From the NCBI GenBank assembly GCA_036023115.1, contig JAYKKT010000089.1, positions 22,426,501 through 22,490,500 on the forward strand: 64,000 nt of DNA, in the 5' to 3' direction. Position 1 is the stretch's first letter, and every line of letters starts with the position of its first letter. Shown piece after piece: positions 12,255 to 24,183 of the stretch. The translations under genes were made by a program, and so were the position numbers. Origin of the DNA: Brasenia schreberi (lineage: Eukaryota > Streptophyta > Magnoliopsida > Nymphaeales > Cabombaceae). The notes below the pieces were generated by a model. The model was given only the letters and a program-made list of their open reading frames with translations, was not told the DNA's origin and did no database searches.

Positions 12255-15200
12255 CTATGTCACACAGACACCTCTAGGAGGTGGGGTGTCGGTGTCGACA
12301 CGAGTGAGACACCGACACCGACACCGACACGAGTGAGACACCGACACGGTGTCAGTGCGGCACTGACACGATGTCGTGTAAGGTCAACATGGCCAACGTG
12401 TCAACCTAATAAATGGGTGCGATCAACGTGTCTGACGTTAGAAACGTCCAATTTTTAGGTTAGATCTTTAAAAGGCTCGTCTGCTTCCGTTCTGAACCAT
12501 GCCCAACTCTCCATGGAACCCTCTGAAGTGCGTCACCGATGAGTCGCCCTCTTCCTCCGCCCTTGCAGATTAGGGCTTCTCCATCTCTCTCTCGTGAACC
12601 CTCTCTTTGTGCAGCAACACCAGCCCCGCCACCACGCCTGCCCGCCATCGGTGAGTCCCTCTTTGTTCTGAACCACGCCCGACTCTCTCCCTGGAACCCT
12701 CTCAAGTGTGCCGCCGGTGAGTCGCCCTCTTCTGCTCTTCCTCCACCCTTGCAGATTAGGGCTTCTCCGTCTCTCTCTTGGGAACCCTCTCTTTATGCAG
12801 CAGCACCAGGCCCGCCACCATGCCCCCCTGCCATCGGTGAGTCCCTCTCTCCCTCTGATTTTTGTGTGTGTGGGTGAATCCATCTCTCCCGATGAGCTTG
12901 AGGTTTGTGGGTTTTTCTTTCTCACCGCTTTTGCATATCAGTTCCTCTGCTTGTATCTTCTTTGTAAGATCCAATTTTTTCCTGTTTTATGGCATAATGC
13001 AGGTTGGTTCATATGTGTTGAATAATTGCGTATATTGGATGTGCTTTCAATTTCTATATCAATCTTAAAATACTAGTGTTAATTAATGCGCACTGAACTG
13101 TCGTCCTCTCAAAACTTTCTTCGCTCAGCACCAAGTCTGCCACCACACTGGCCTCTGGTCAGTCGCCTCTCCCTGTGATTTTCATCGATATTAAATTTTT
13201 ATTTCACTCGGTACTACATGTCTGTGTGGGAGAGCGTGTGTGTGTGTGAGAGAGAGAGAGAGAGTGATAGTTATCTTTTAAGGGATAAAATAGAAAGTTT
13301 AGATAGTGACTTCGAAGTTTCAACCATCTCGACATTAATCCTATGATTGCTAAGAGCCAAAGAGCCATGTCTTCCTTCCATATACTGATCTAGTTGACTC
13401 ATATTCTAATTGCTTATTGTATTAACATAAGCTTTCTGGTTATTGGTATATCAATGTTATGACTATGACCGACTCCATCTCCTATTTGTTGTTTTTGATA
13501 TTTTGTTTTTCAATCAGATTGTGAAATTGTGAATTGAGTTGATCCTAAAAATGGCCGACAATAGAAAAGGAAAAGGAGTATCAATTGGTACTGGCCCTAC
13601 TGGGAGTTCTGGTGGAAGTGTTCCTTCAAGTTCAGGATCAACAACAAAAGTTACAAAACTTTCAATTTAAACACCTCGTGATGATGCACCATTGTGGATG
13701 TACGTACAAAGGGAAGAATTATACGAAGGTGGTGGAGGTAATACACATTTTATGTGTAAATTTTGCAACATGAATTTTACAGGATCATATACCAGAGTGA
13801 AGAAACATCTTTTAAAATTACAAAAACATGATATAAGAGCATTCTGAATGTGGATGATGATTTACGAAGATAATTAATGAAAAAGCAAGATGAGTATGAA
13901 AAAAAGAACGAAATGAGTGAAAAAGGAACAAATATTCCATTATTTGGTGGATGCAAAGAAGATGCAGAAAAGAAAAGAAAGTTAATGCAAAGTGAATTTA
14001 AAGGTTTTAGAGGAGGAGCAATTGAAAAATCATTTAATGTAGTTAGAAGGGAGGAGATGGATAGAAAGGTTGGAAGATTTTTCTTTTCAAGTTCACTTCC
14101 TTTTAATGTAGCAAGAAATCCATATTGGAAAGATCTTGTCACTTCATTGGCTAATTGTAATTTACATGGTTATGTTCCTCTAAGTTCTCAAAAATTGCGA
14201 ATCATTATTCTTAAAAAAGAAAAAGCCAATATTGGAATATTTTTAGAACATAAAAAGTTTTCATAGGAAACTCATGGTGTTTCTATTGTTTCTGATGGAT
14301 GGAGTGATATTCAAAGGCGTCCACTCATTAATTTCATTGCTTATTCAATTAGTGGGCCAATATTTTTGAAGTCTGTTGATGCATCTGGAGAAATTAAAAC
14401 TACAGGATACTTGAAAGATTTATTTGTAGAAGTTATTAAGAGTGTTGGACCAGATAATGTTGTACAAATAATCACTGGTAATGCAACTAATTGTAAAAGT
14501 GCAGGATTAAGTTTGGAATGTGATTATCCACACATTTTTTTGACACCTTGTGTAGCTCACAGTTTAAATTTGGCTCTTTCTCGTATATGTAAGCCATCAG
14601 AAGATAAAGATAATCTTCGTGCATATGAATTGTGTTCATAGATTGAAGATATGGCAGTAGATTGTATGAAGATAAGGAATTTTGTAATGAATCACCATTT
14701 AATTTCAGCCATATTCAATAGACATTCTCATTTAAAGTTGTTGAAGGTTGCAGAAACACGTTTTGCTTCTTTGATTGTGATGGTAAAAAGATTCAACACA
14801 ATCAAGACATCATTGGTTCAGATGGTTACTGATCCAAGCTGGGATTCATACCGTGGTAACAAAGTTGAAGATCAAGCAAGGGCCCAAGCAGTGAAGACTA
14901 TTATTCTTAATGATTTATGGTCGGACAAGGTATCATATTTTCTTGAATTCACAGAACCTATTTGAGAGATGTTGAGAGAAGTTGATAAAGATGAACCAAT
15001 GCTTCATAAAGTTTATGAAATGTGGGATACCATGATTGAAAAAGTTGAGTCAATAATTTTGAAGCACGAGAGAAAAGAAGCTCATGAGACATCATTGTTT
15101 TATGATCATATTCATTCTATATTAGTTTCAAGATGGGACAAAAGCAACACTCCCTTCATTGTTTAGCACATTCTTTAAATCCAAGATATTATGGAAAGAA

Positions 15201-16156
15201 ATGGTTGCATGAGAGCATTGGGCGTAGTCCTCCTAATCAAGATCTTGAAATAGCAAAGAATAGGCAAATGTGTTTGGGAAGGATTTATGGTGACTCATAC
15301 CTACTTAGACAAATAAATTCTAAATATAGAAAGTTTTCTTGTGCCAGACTTGATTCACTAGAAGCACTAGAAGCAAGGGATTATCAAGATCCATTAGATT
15401 GGTGGGCATGTTATGGATTTGAGATGCCTCTTCTTCAAAAGCTTGCATCAAAATTATTATCTCAATCAGCTACTTCATCTTGTTGTGAAAGAAATTGGAG
15501 TACATATTCTCAAATTCACAATATCAAAAGGAACAATCTATCAAGTAGTCGTGCTGAAGACTTGGTTTATGTCCATTCAAATCTAAGATCGGTTTCAGGA
15601 TCTAATGCTGAGTACAGGTAAAAATTACTAATCTTTTAAAATTGTTTTCTTTTCTATTAATCATGATGATTATATTTGATCTTTTCTTGTTATTTATTTA
15701 AATATATTGCAGTGAAGGAGCATCAAAATATTGGGATGCAAACTCGGAGGAATATCACTTAGATGACAGCCAAGATTTGCATACTCTTAATATGGAACTC
15801 ACTGATTCAATAGTCCCTTTAGTTGATAATATTATTGATAGTGAAGATCTATAATTTATCAGGTACATGTTCATTTCATTTATCAAACATTAATATTGTT
15901 CATAGTTGATAATATTGTTGATATGCAAATCCTTATTTTCTTTTGATTGATTTGTGTATTATGATGAAATTGTTAGTTGTTTAATTGTTTTACTTTAATA
16001 TAAAATTGTGTACTTACTATTGTCGTCATATACTTATGTTAATTGATGTTTCACTTGTTTTAGCTTGAATGTATAATATTATATACCTTAGCCGTGTCGC
16101 CACACCCAAATTTTTTGAAATTTGCCGTATCCTGCACCCGCACCTTTGTGACATAG
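12255..16156 (+). mobile_element. hAT1 transposon with TIRs and 8-bp TSD
   Basis: Terminal inverted repeat CTATGTCACA at 12255 and TGTGACATAG ending at 16156. Flanks are CTGCCTAG (12247-12254) and CTGCCTGG (16157-16164), an 8-bp duplication with one change. The same LINE position in LINE G reads CTGCCTGG once, which is the empty site. Subterminal DNA is rich in GACACCGACACC repeats. Length 3,902 bp. It encodes a hAT transposase remnant on the plus strand. Confidence 0.88.
13551..15854 (+). pseudogene. hAT1 transposase
   Basis: Likely start MADNRKGKGVS at 13551. A BED-type finger follows (FMCKFCNMNFTGSYTRVKKH). The catalytic-domain stretch includes VSDGWSDIQRRPLINF, VVQIITGNATNCKSAG and HIFLTPCVAHSLNLAL. 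The C-terminal dimerisation region reads ATSSCCERNWSTYSQIHN. An intron with GT-AG borders is visible at 15618-15712, followed by an acidic tail ending at 15854. In-frame stops (near 13669, 13846, 14264, 14638, 14963) and frame changes mean it is dead. Confidence 0.85.
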
Positions 16157-16287
16157 CTGCCTGGTATGAATCCAAATTGGTTCTTTGTTGTACTTGATAA
16201 CTACCTGTCCACAAAAAAATTGAAAAAGGTATACGTCTGTCCACCATCTGTTTGTGAAAAATCTGCCAAGAAAAACAGAAAGTAAGT

Positions 16288-17387
16288 ATGGAAGGACATC
16301 CCAAGGAAGAATCTCAAGTGATCGAGTATGGTAATGAACATAAAATGGAACAGTTCAAGATTACTAATATTCAACTTGAAGGTCGAAACTACACGGAATG
16401 GACCAGATTAATTGAGCTTGTCTTAAAGTCTAGAGGTGAATGTATTTATATCAATAAAATCATAATTGGCATGATCAAGACAATGTAGAATTTAAACGTT
16501 GGTCAAAGGATGACGTATTAGTTACTTCTTGGCTGCTCCAATCCATGAATCCTATAATTAGCAAGACATTTATGTATATGGAATCTGCTGTAGAAATCTG
16601 AACAACAATGGAAGAAGCTTACTCGAGACAACGTAATATAGCGAAGGAGTATGAGATTCTTGAAAAAATAAGAAAGTGTCACCAAAGAGACCGGTAAATA
16701 AGTGAATACTATGGGGAATTACATGGCTTACGGAATGAACAAAGGTACATTATCGAGAATAAATGCGGTCATTGTATTAAGGAACGTAGCACAGACAATC
16801 AGGTACGAAAAGTATTTGATCTCTTATGGGGAATATCACCAGAGTATCAGTCCACTAAAATAAATATCCTAAGCAAAGAGGATCTACCCTCGGTGGGTAC
16901 ACTATATTCTCTTTTACTGAGAAAAGAGGATCGAAGAAATTTGAAAAATGGAGAACAAAATCATGTTGAGAAATGAGAATTCACTGGAAGAGGTCAAACC
17001 AATTTTCAACGAGGTAGAGGTTTTGCTAGAGGTCGAGGAACTAGTAGATCTCAGCATTATGAAAATAAATTAGAGTGTTCACATTGTGGAAAAAGAAGGC
17101 ATACACGCGATCAATATTGGGAAATTATTGGAAGACCGATTGACTATAAGAGATATGGGAGTCATATAGCAGCCACTTCAGAGAGGAAGAGTGAACCAAG
17201 TTCCATGGATGAAATGATTGAATTGAGAAGGAAATTAGCTAAAATTGAGCCACAACCGCAAGAGCAACCTTCCACATCTGCTCCTAAGAATGAAACAAAC
17301 ACTCATGCATCCTATAGTATCAATGGTAACTCGTATCTATTGTCAGTTAGCTCTTTGATTAGAGATATGAATTGTTCAGCATCCTGA
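16288..17387 (+). pseudogene. copia-3 gag-protease remnant
   Basis: Starts MEGHPKEESQVIEYGNEHKM and shows the gag motif FKITNIQLEGRNYTEW. Further gag motifs (YSRQRNIAKEYEILEKI) lie in other frames. A zinc knuckle near 17073-17120 reads CSHCGKRRHTRDQY, with the last Cys replaced by Tyr. It ends in LSVSSLIRDMNCSAS and a stop. Several stops and shifts interrupt it. Confidence 0.78.
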
Positions 17388-17935
17388 TCGAATAGGAGTC
17401 GTGTGTCATCTTATTTACTTACTAGGGGTAAATTAGTCTTTTAAGTTATAAACTCTTATTTAAGTTAACCCTAATACATGAATGTAACTGGAAAAGTTAA
17501 AAGTATTTAATACGCCCCCTCAAGTTCGGTCTTGAATAGTAGAAATGTCCAACTTGCAAAGAGCCTTCTTTAGTCCATTTGCAGCCACTGGTTTGGTAAG
17601 AATATCTGCCAATTGATTCTCTAAACAGACATGGATGAGATTGAAAATTTTCTAATACACATTCTCTCAAATAAAGTAACAATCCATTTCAATGTATTTT
17701 GTTATTTCATAAAGGATTGGATGGGAGGCTATTTGAAGAGATGCCTTACTATCAGTAAAGAAATTAATTAGAGAGTTTCTTCCAAAGCCAGTTTCTTCTA
17801 TAAGTAATATTATCCATAAACCCTTGCACATACCAAGGGCAATAGCACGATATTCAACCTCTCCCCTTGATCTAGCTACTACAGACTATTTATTGCTCTT
17901 CCATGAAACAACATTACCTCCAAGACATATGATAT

Positions 17936-18594
17936 AGCCTGGAGTGTCGACACTGGTGCGACACCGACATCGTGTCGGTGCGGCATGGCAAAAAAAAATG
18001 TAATTTTTTTTTATAACTCACGGATAAATGGGTCCAGATAATGAAGATTGATTTGTTTATGTGTTTTGCTTTAATATAAAGTTGTGTACTTGCTATTGTA
18101 GCTGTATACAATATTAGCTTGAATGATTTTGGGTGCGGACAATTGGTTTCTTATTTCTAAATCTGATTGGATTCTTGACTCCATACTGTATGCCTTTGCA
18201 CAGAATAATCTTTGTCACCAAACACATCTGAAGACCAGGAACATTGCCAGATCAATAGAACAGAAGAGTATGACATCACTAGTGGATCCTAGCAAAAATA
18301 CTAGTATATGCTATATCCTACAAAAGATCTGAAAACTCTTTGAATCCATAACTTTGATATTTTGTAGCTCGTAAAATCATTCTAAGTTTCAGATCATTAT
18401 GAAGGAACTTGGTAATTGGTACCTACGTGCACCCAAAATTAGCAAATACTAGTTGTATTATGATTGATTTATGTAACTTGAATATTATATATAATATATA
18501 ATATTATATACCCTAGCCGTATCGCCCCACCCAAAATTTTTGAAATTTACCATATCCCGCACCTTCACATGCACCCACACCCGTGTGACATAGG
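17936..18594. mobile_element. hAT1-derived fragment inside copia-4
   Basis: Both sides resemble hAT1 ends: CGACACCGAC / CGTGTCGGTGCGGC on the left, and CCTAGCCGTATCGCC and GTGTGACATAG on the right. A middle part (CTTTAATATAAAGTTGTG) matches hAT1 near 16000. No TSD is visible, and about 95 bp of copia seem to be missing at the insertion point. Confidence 0.7.
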
Positions 18595-18599
18595 TCGTG

Positions 18600-19834
18600 G
18601 GTGATAGAGGATTTCAGATATCTGATGATACGAAACAAAATATTTATATGGAGTCTTGATGTTGATGGTAAATGCATCCAACGACTAACATAACTAACTG
18701 CAAAACTTATATTGGGTCTTGTAATTGTGAGATATATCAGTTTTCTCACTAATCTTTGATATTTGCCCACATCTTCATAGGGTTCATTAGAATTTCCAGC
18801 AGCTCCCTTCTGAATCTCAATAGGGATAGAGCATACTCGGCAATCTTCAATCTTTTTCTCCTTCAATAAGTCAAGGATATACTTTATTTGGCTTAAGAAC
18901 AAACAACCCTTGCTTCGAATAATCTCGATCCCCAAAAAATAGTATAATTTTTCTAGGTCTTTCAGATAAAATAAAAAATGTAGTTGTTTTTTCAAATAAG
19001 TGATTCCTTCCACATCATCGCAAGTAATAACAATATCATCAACATACACAATTAAGAGAATGGTCTTCTTGTCCCGCTTGATAAATAAAGTGTGATCACT
19101 AATGCACCATGTGAAACACAAACCAAGAATACCATTACTGAATTTTTCAAGACATGCTCTAGGTAATTGCTTCAAATCATAAATAGATTTTTTTAGTTTG
19201 CATACCTTCAATGACATATTCCCTTGATAAATAGACTAGAGGTAAGTCCATGTAGATATCTTTAGTAAGATGTCCTTGAAGAAATGCATTCTTCACATTG
19301 AGCTGCCATAGTTTCCATCCTTGATTAATTGCTACAGTCAAGAGAATTCTGATGGTATTCATTTTTGCAACCGGTGTAAATGTTTTTTTATAGTCAATTC
19401 CCTTTCTATCTGTCCATCAGCCTTGAACTTTACTGTATACACCCATTTGCAACCCAGAGTCTTCCTCTCTTGTGGTAGATCTGTAAGTTTCCAAGTTTGA
19501 TTTCTTTTAATACTACAATTTCTTCTTTTATTGTTGTCCACCAATCTAAATTTTGTTTAGCCTCTTCAAACGGTTTAGGAATATAAATATTATCTACATT
19601 CATCACAAAAAATTGATACTCCTTTGGATAATTAGTATATGAGACCATCTTGTGCATAGGATATCTAGCAGCTTCACATTTTTCCTTTCGAAGAGCAATA
19701 GGTAAATTATCAAAATCATTAGACAAGATAGGAGTTACCTGAGTTGGAGTAGGAGGTGATTCAGGGCAAGAATTTTGATTTAGGATAGCATTAGGATTTG
19801 GGAGGAACATCTTTCTCTCGCCTCTAGAATACAT
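18600..19834 (-). pseudogene. copia-4 reverse transcriptase
   Basis: Open pieces overlap in three frames. They give KEYQFFVMNVDNIYIPK, GCKWVYTVKFKADG, WQLNVKNAFLQGHL, VCKLKKSIYDLKQLPRA, the catalytic box IVYVDDIVIT and KLIYLTITRPNISFAVSY. At least two frame changes are needed to join them. The last part of the 18513-19217 open frame reads into hAT-derived sequence and is not copia. Confidence 0.82.
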
Positions 19835-20610
19835 TTGTCATCTTATTTCTTCTCACGTATAATAGTCTCTTCTTCCTCTTTAACCGTGTAAGGCTCTTTC
19901 AATGGTAGAATCAACAATACAATTGAAGCAATTTGATTTAATGACTGATCTTCATTAGCACCATAAAATAAAGTGTTCATGGAAAGTAACATCCATCGTA
20001 ACATATAATTTTCTCTTTTTAGGATAATAACATTTATACCCTTTCTGAGTGGAAGAATAACTCAAGAAAATACACTTAACAACTATAGCATCTACTTTAT
20101 CTCTAGAATTGTTGTGTATGTACAAAACAGGTAGATATGAATACTACATGGAATTGTCTTTTTGTAGGATATAAGGCATGAAATGGAGAATCACCATTAA
20201 GGACCTGAGTGGGCATGCGATTTATAAGAAATATTACGGTTAGGACACCTTCATCCCAATAAAATTTAGAAACATTGTACCCAATAAGCAAGGTTCTAGC
20301 AACTTATAAAATATGTTTGTTTTTCCTTTCAGAGACTCCATTTTGTTGTGGAAAATGTGGATAGGATGTTTGGTGTAGGATCCCTTGACTTTAAAAATAA
20401 GAATGTAGTGATTGAGACAAAAACTCTCCTCCATTATCTTTACGAATGATTTTAATTGGATACTGAAATGGGGTATGAATAAATTTGCATAATATCGGCA
20501 GGATATTCTTCACTTCATCTTTGGTTTTCATAAGATAGATCACAGTAAATCTAGTGGAGTCTCGATGAAAGAAATAAAGTATTTATGACCATGCAATGAA
20601 GTAATAGAAC

Positions 20611-22828
20611 AACTCCGCCCATGTAAGGGATCACCCTTGCATTGCCGGTCCCAAGTCCGGATAAAGGAGGAGGGTTGTGTTAGGCTTCTGATATCCAGCG
20701 TAAAACTTTGTCGGATTTTTATAACATAGATTTCAAAAATTATGAGCATTGATTTGGGGCATTCCTGCCTAGTGATGCGCTGTAGAGCCCGAATGCAGTG
20801 ATAAGTAAGTAAGGGGCACTACATTTTCGCCCGAATATAGTGAATAAATTGCAAAGAGGGTTCCCACATTATGGACAGGTGTGGGTAAAGAAGTTAGTCC
20901 TGCTACATTGCCACCCGAATGTAGTGAATAATTTTCAGAAAGGGTCACCACATTTTGAATATGGACGGATGCGGGGTGTAAGGAAGCTAGTTCTAGATAA
21001 TATGATTCGTATTGGTTCTTGGAATATCGAAACATTATCCGGTAAGCTAATGGAGGTGGTAGATATTATGATTTGGAGATTCATATTCTATGTTTACAAG
21101 AGACAAAATGGGTTGGAGAAAAAGCGAAGGAGATAGACGATATAGGTTTTAAATTATAGTACTCAGGTAAAGAAAAGGCTCAAAACTATGTTGGTATTAT
21201 CATAAATAAAGATTTAAAGGATAGTGTTGTACACATACAATGATATGGTAACCGAATCATGACATTGAAATTAGTGTTAGGAGCAGAGGTTTTCAATATA
21301 CTTTGTGCTTACGTACCCCAATTAGGACTAGAAGATAGTATAAAGATAACTTTTTGGGAAGAGTTAGATAAGGTGATTCAAAAGATTCCACAAAGGAAGA
21401 TATTTGTTTAGGAGACTTTGGACGTCGGTAAAGAGGCATTAGGATATCAAGGTATTCATAGAAACTTCTGTTTTGGGGATATAAATGAGGAAGGTTGGGA
21501 GATTTTAAATTTTGCTATGGCATTTGATCTCTTTATAGTAAATACACTCTTCAAAAAATGATATGAACATTTAATTACTTATAAGAGTGGCTTATCACAA
21601 ACAAAAATTGATTATTTTATTTATAGAAAAAAAGATACAACGTGTGGTAAAGATTGCAAGGTAATTCCAGGAGAAAGCTTAACCACCCAACGTCGACTTT
21701 TAGTTATGGATTTACAAATAAAAAAAAGGGACAAAGAAGAAAAGAGTGCATCGAGCTATTCGGACTAAATGGTGGAACCTCAAAAGCGAGAAAGAAGATA
21801 TATTTAAACAGAAAGTCCTTCAAGGAGATGTTTGGAATTATGTTGGTACACCCTGTGATATATGGAACAATATGGCTATACATATTAGGAAAGTGGCAAA
21901 AGATGTGTTAGGGGTATCTAAGGGAGGTGTACCTGCACAAAAAGAAGCTTGGTGGTGGAGTGAAGTAGTACAAAATAAAATCAAGGCAAAGAGGGCATAT
22001 TACAAATTACATTATACTAAGAAAACTAGTGAAACTTTAGAGGCTTATAAGAAAGCAAAGAAGGAAGCGAAAAAGGTCGTCAGTGAAGCAAAAGCTAAAA
22101 TTTGGGAGGACTTATATAAAAAACTCAACTCAAAAGAGGGTGAAAGAGATAATTTTAGGATAGCTAGGGCTAGAGATCAGAAACCTAAATATATTAATTA
22201 TGTTAGATGCATAAAAGACGAGGATGAAAAAATTTTAGTGGCAAGTGATGATATAAGAAATAGATGGAAAAACTATTTTTATAATCTTTTTAATGAAAAT
22301 AAAGATGTTAGTATTAGCTTAGGAGAGTTAGCCAAATCAGAAAAGTATATAAACCACAATTTCAATTAACGTATTCGAAAGAATGAAGTCAAAGAGGCTC
22401 TTAAACATATGAAGGGTGGTAAATAGGTAGGACCAGATAATATTTCTATAGAAGTTTGAAAAATACTAGGAGAAATAGGAATCACTTGGCTCACAAGACT
22501 ATTTAATGAAATATGGAAAAACCAAAAGATGCCCGAAGAATGGAGAGCAAGTACACTTATACCCATATATAAGAATAAGGGAGACATTCAAAATTGTGCG
22601 AATTATCGAGGTATCAAGTTAATGAGCCATACTATGAAATTATGGGAAAAAATTATTGAACGTAGGTTAAGACAAGTATCAAGTACAACAGAGAACCAAT
22701 TTGGATTCATGCTAGGTAGATCTACTATTGAAGCGATTCACCTTTTGAGACGTCTTATGGAACATTTTAGAGAAAAAAAATAAAGGCCTTCACATGATAT
22801 TTATTGTTCTAGAAAAAGCTTATGATAT
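20611..22828 (+). mobile_element. RTE-clade LINE D, 3'-truncated
   Basis: Begins with the conserved leader AACTCCGCCCATGTAAGG, then the N-terminal module, endonuclease and the first half of the reverse transcriptase. It stops near 22828 inside the [11 protein letters not shown] motif, where a hAT2-type terminus begins. No tail or TSD. Confidence 0.88.
20840..22783 (+). pseudogene. LINE D endonuclease and reverse transcriptase fragment
   Basis: Open pieces: 20840-21136 (RIGSWNIETLSGKLMEVV), 21746-22369 ([19 protein letters not shown], then the connector) and 22529-22783 ([18 protein letters not shown]). Stops and frame changes separate them. One stop lies in GGK*VGPDN, where other copies have Ser. 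Confidence 0.85.
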
Positions 22829-22892
22829 GGTACGATATGCTCGTATCGTGGACCAAAACGATACACGATATGATACACGTCGAACAACACTG
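22829..22892 (-). mobile_element. Isolated hAT2-type terminus
   Basis: Reverse complement of the left end of hAT2: CGATACACGATATGATACAC, then ACAACACTG at the end. It joins LINE D directly, with no element body and no TSD visible. Confidence 0.7.
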
Positions 22893-23084
22893 TTAATGAG
22901 TCTAACTTACAGGTACCTTTAAAAACAACTACTTTAAGTAACTAAACACCTACTTAAGAAAATAAAGCAGAAACTATAAACTAATACAATCGAGAGCGAC
23001 TATAAGTTGCTGCGTGTGGAGAAAGTCTTCCTTGAGTAATGCTGCAATTCTTCCTCTCTTCTCACAGATAGATACCATATAAAG

Positions 23085-23355
23085 AAACAATATCTCTAGT
23101 GATTTCCCAACAACTGCCACAATTTACCACTTCAATTCACCCGAGTTCAGCCACCAAGGTGACTATAGGCAACTTCAAATAAGTGTAAATCACAGTAAAA
23201 TAACTCTGACTTAATAATATCTGAATGCTATCTCATTAATCAGCCACCAAGACTTGTTATTTGGTGTATAAGAGAGTGTCTTATATAGGCAAACACAACA
23301 GCAGCAAGAAAGAAGGAAGCGGCAACAAAGGACTCCAAACGGTTAGATTTCTAGA
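23085..23355. repeat. Dispersed repeat, copy 2
   Basis: Partner of 10030-10290, with interspersed small indels. Contains a TATA-like CTATATAAGACAC on the minus strand. Confidence 0.6.
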
Positions 23356-23649
23356 AGTTGGGTCCTTATTTATTGGGCCTTTCCCCTTTGCTTGCTGGAC
23401 CTTTTACGACCAAAAAAAATAAAAAACAAAAGTAAAAGAAAACACACATATGCATAAATACAAGTGCACGTGTACAAGTATGCACACCATTACATTTTAA
23501 CACAAACTCCCTCTTACAGTATTGAAGAAGGCAGGGGATCCCAGAAATTTCTTTTCACCGATATGCATGGGAATCCCATATATACTTACATATATGCACA
23601 TATATATATACATACACATACCTATAAAGAGGGAGAATTCAGTCATAGG

Positions 23650-23806
23650 GAGTAAACCGAATAACAAAACCGAACCAAACCGAAATAATTCAGTACCTAC
23701 ACAATTCGATTTGGTTTCGGTTTTCAGATTCAGAAGCAATTCGGTTTTCGGTTATTTCGGTTTGGTTTGATTATTAAACTGAACCGACCGATACACACCC
23801 CTAGTT
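23650..23806. repeat. CGGTT-rich MITE-like repeat
   Basis: Internally repetitive with CCGAACC / GGTTTCGGTT runs. The left side begins near TAGGGAGTAAACCG and the right side ends ATACACACCCCTAG, which fits the TAGGGGTG-type ends common in plant MITEs. No clear TSD. Confidence 0.5.
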
Positions 23807-24072
23807 GTTGGCAGAGACTAATAAGCTAGTTTACTTCATATGCAAATGAACCTACGATATTTACAAAAGAGTCGTGGACATAATGCACAAAAAACGTCAC
23901 ATCATGGTGCCTTCTGGAAAACAAGGATACTTAAGTCTTCTCCAAAAGGTAAAGCCATGAGGAAAGAACAACTAGCAATGAAATTCTAAAGTTTGAAATG
24001 GCGCAAAACTTCATCAATGGTCACCTCTAGAATAAAATAATAAAGAAAATCTTATCTGAGGCAGTATGTTAC

Positions 24073-24183
24073 CTGGTTGTCCTTGTACTTCTTCTCCAAG
24101 AAGTCCAAATCCGGCAAAATATGCATACAATTTATACAGCAATATGTCCAAAAATCCAATAAAACTACTTTCCCTCTCAAGTC
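24073..24183 (-). CDS. SOQ1: SOQ1 exon with the CCINC thioredoxin-like motif
   Basis: A 111-bp exon of 37 codons, phase 0 at both ends, starting [19 protein letters not shown]. The CCINC motif is the redox-active cysteine pair of the lumenal thioredoxin-like domain that SOQ1 needs for function. The acceptor is GTTTGCAG and the donor CAG/GTAACA. It is isolated between a 30-kb intron upstream and a 14.4-kb intron downstream. Its frame joins the flanking exons at 54145 and 9686, which argues that it is a working exon and not a stray copy. Confidence 0.9.

Larger units (their letters stand above)
11098..16200 (-). mobile_element. RTE-clade LINE B, 5'-truncated and split by hAT1
   Basis: A tail of ACAACAACAAAAA (plus strand, 11098-11110) begins the minus-strand LINE. 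Reverse transcriptase sequence runs to 12254 and continues at 16157 (GGTATGAATCCAAATTGG) for about 40 bp. The interruption is hAT1, which restores the LINE sequence when removed. Confidence 0.82.
10851..17500 (+). mobile_element. copia-3 internal region, split by LINE B and hAT1
   Basis: The leader runs to about 11097 and resumes near 16206, where gag starts at 16288. Between lie LINE B and, inside it, hAT1. After the gag-protease remnant the sequence jumps to an LTR-like piece at about 17390-17500, so integrase, reverse transcriptase and RNase H are deleted. Confidence 0.75.
17513..20610 (-). mobile_element. copia-4, copia remnant interrupted by a hAT1-derived fragment
   Basis: Read on the minus strand: integrase remnant (about 20610-19850), reverse transcriptase (about 19560-18900), RNase H (split, 18660-18595 and 17935-17530), then a polypurine tract at 17513-17526. 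LINE D truncates its 5' side at 20611. No complete LTR is visible. Confidence 0.8.
9687..24072 (-). other. SOQ1: SOQ1 intron of about 14.4 kb
   Basis: Inferred intron between two phase-0 exons. It holds copia-3 with nested LINE B and hAT1, copia-4, LINE D, a hAT2 terminus and a CGGTT-rich MITE-like repeat. Confidence 0.75.

Noticed and set aside
12460..13025. Overlapping open frames rich in Pro, Ser and Arg on both strands
   Set aside because: They lie in the CT- and GC-rich leader of hAT1, overlap each other in several frames and show no domain; base composition explains them.
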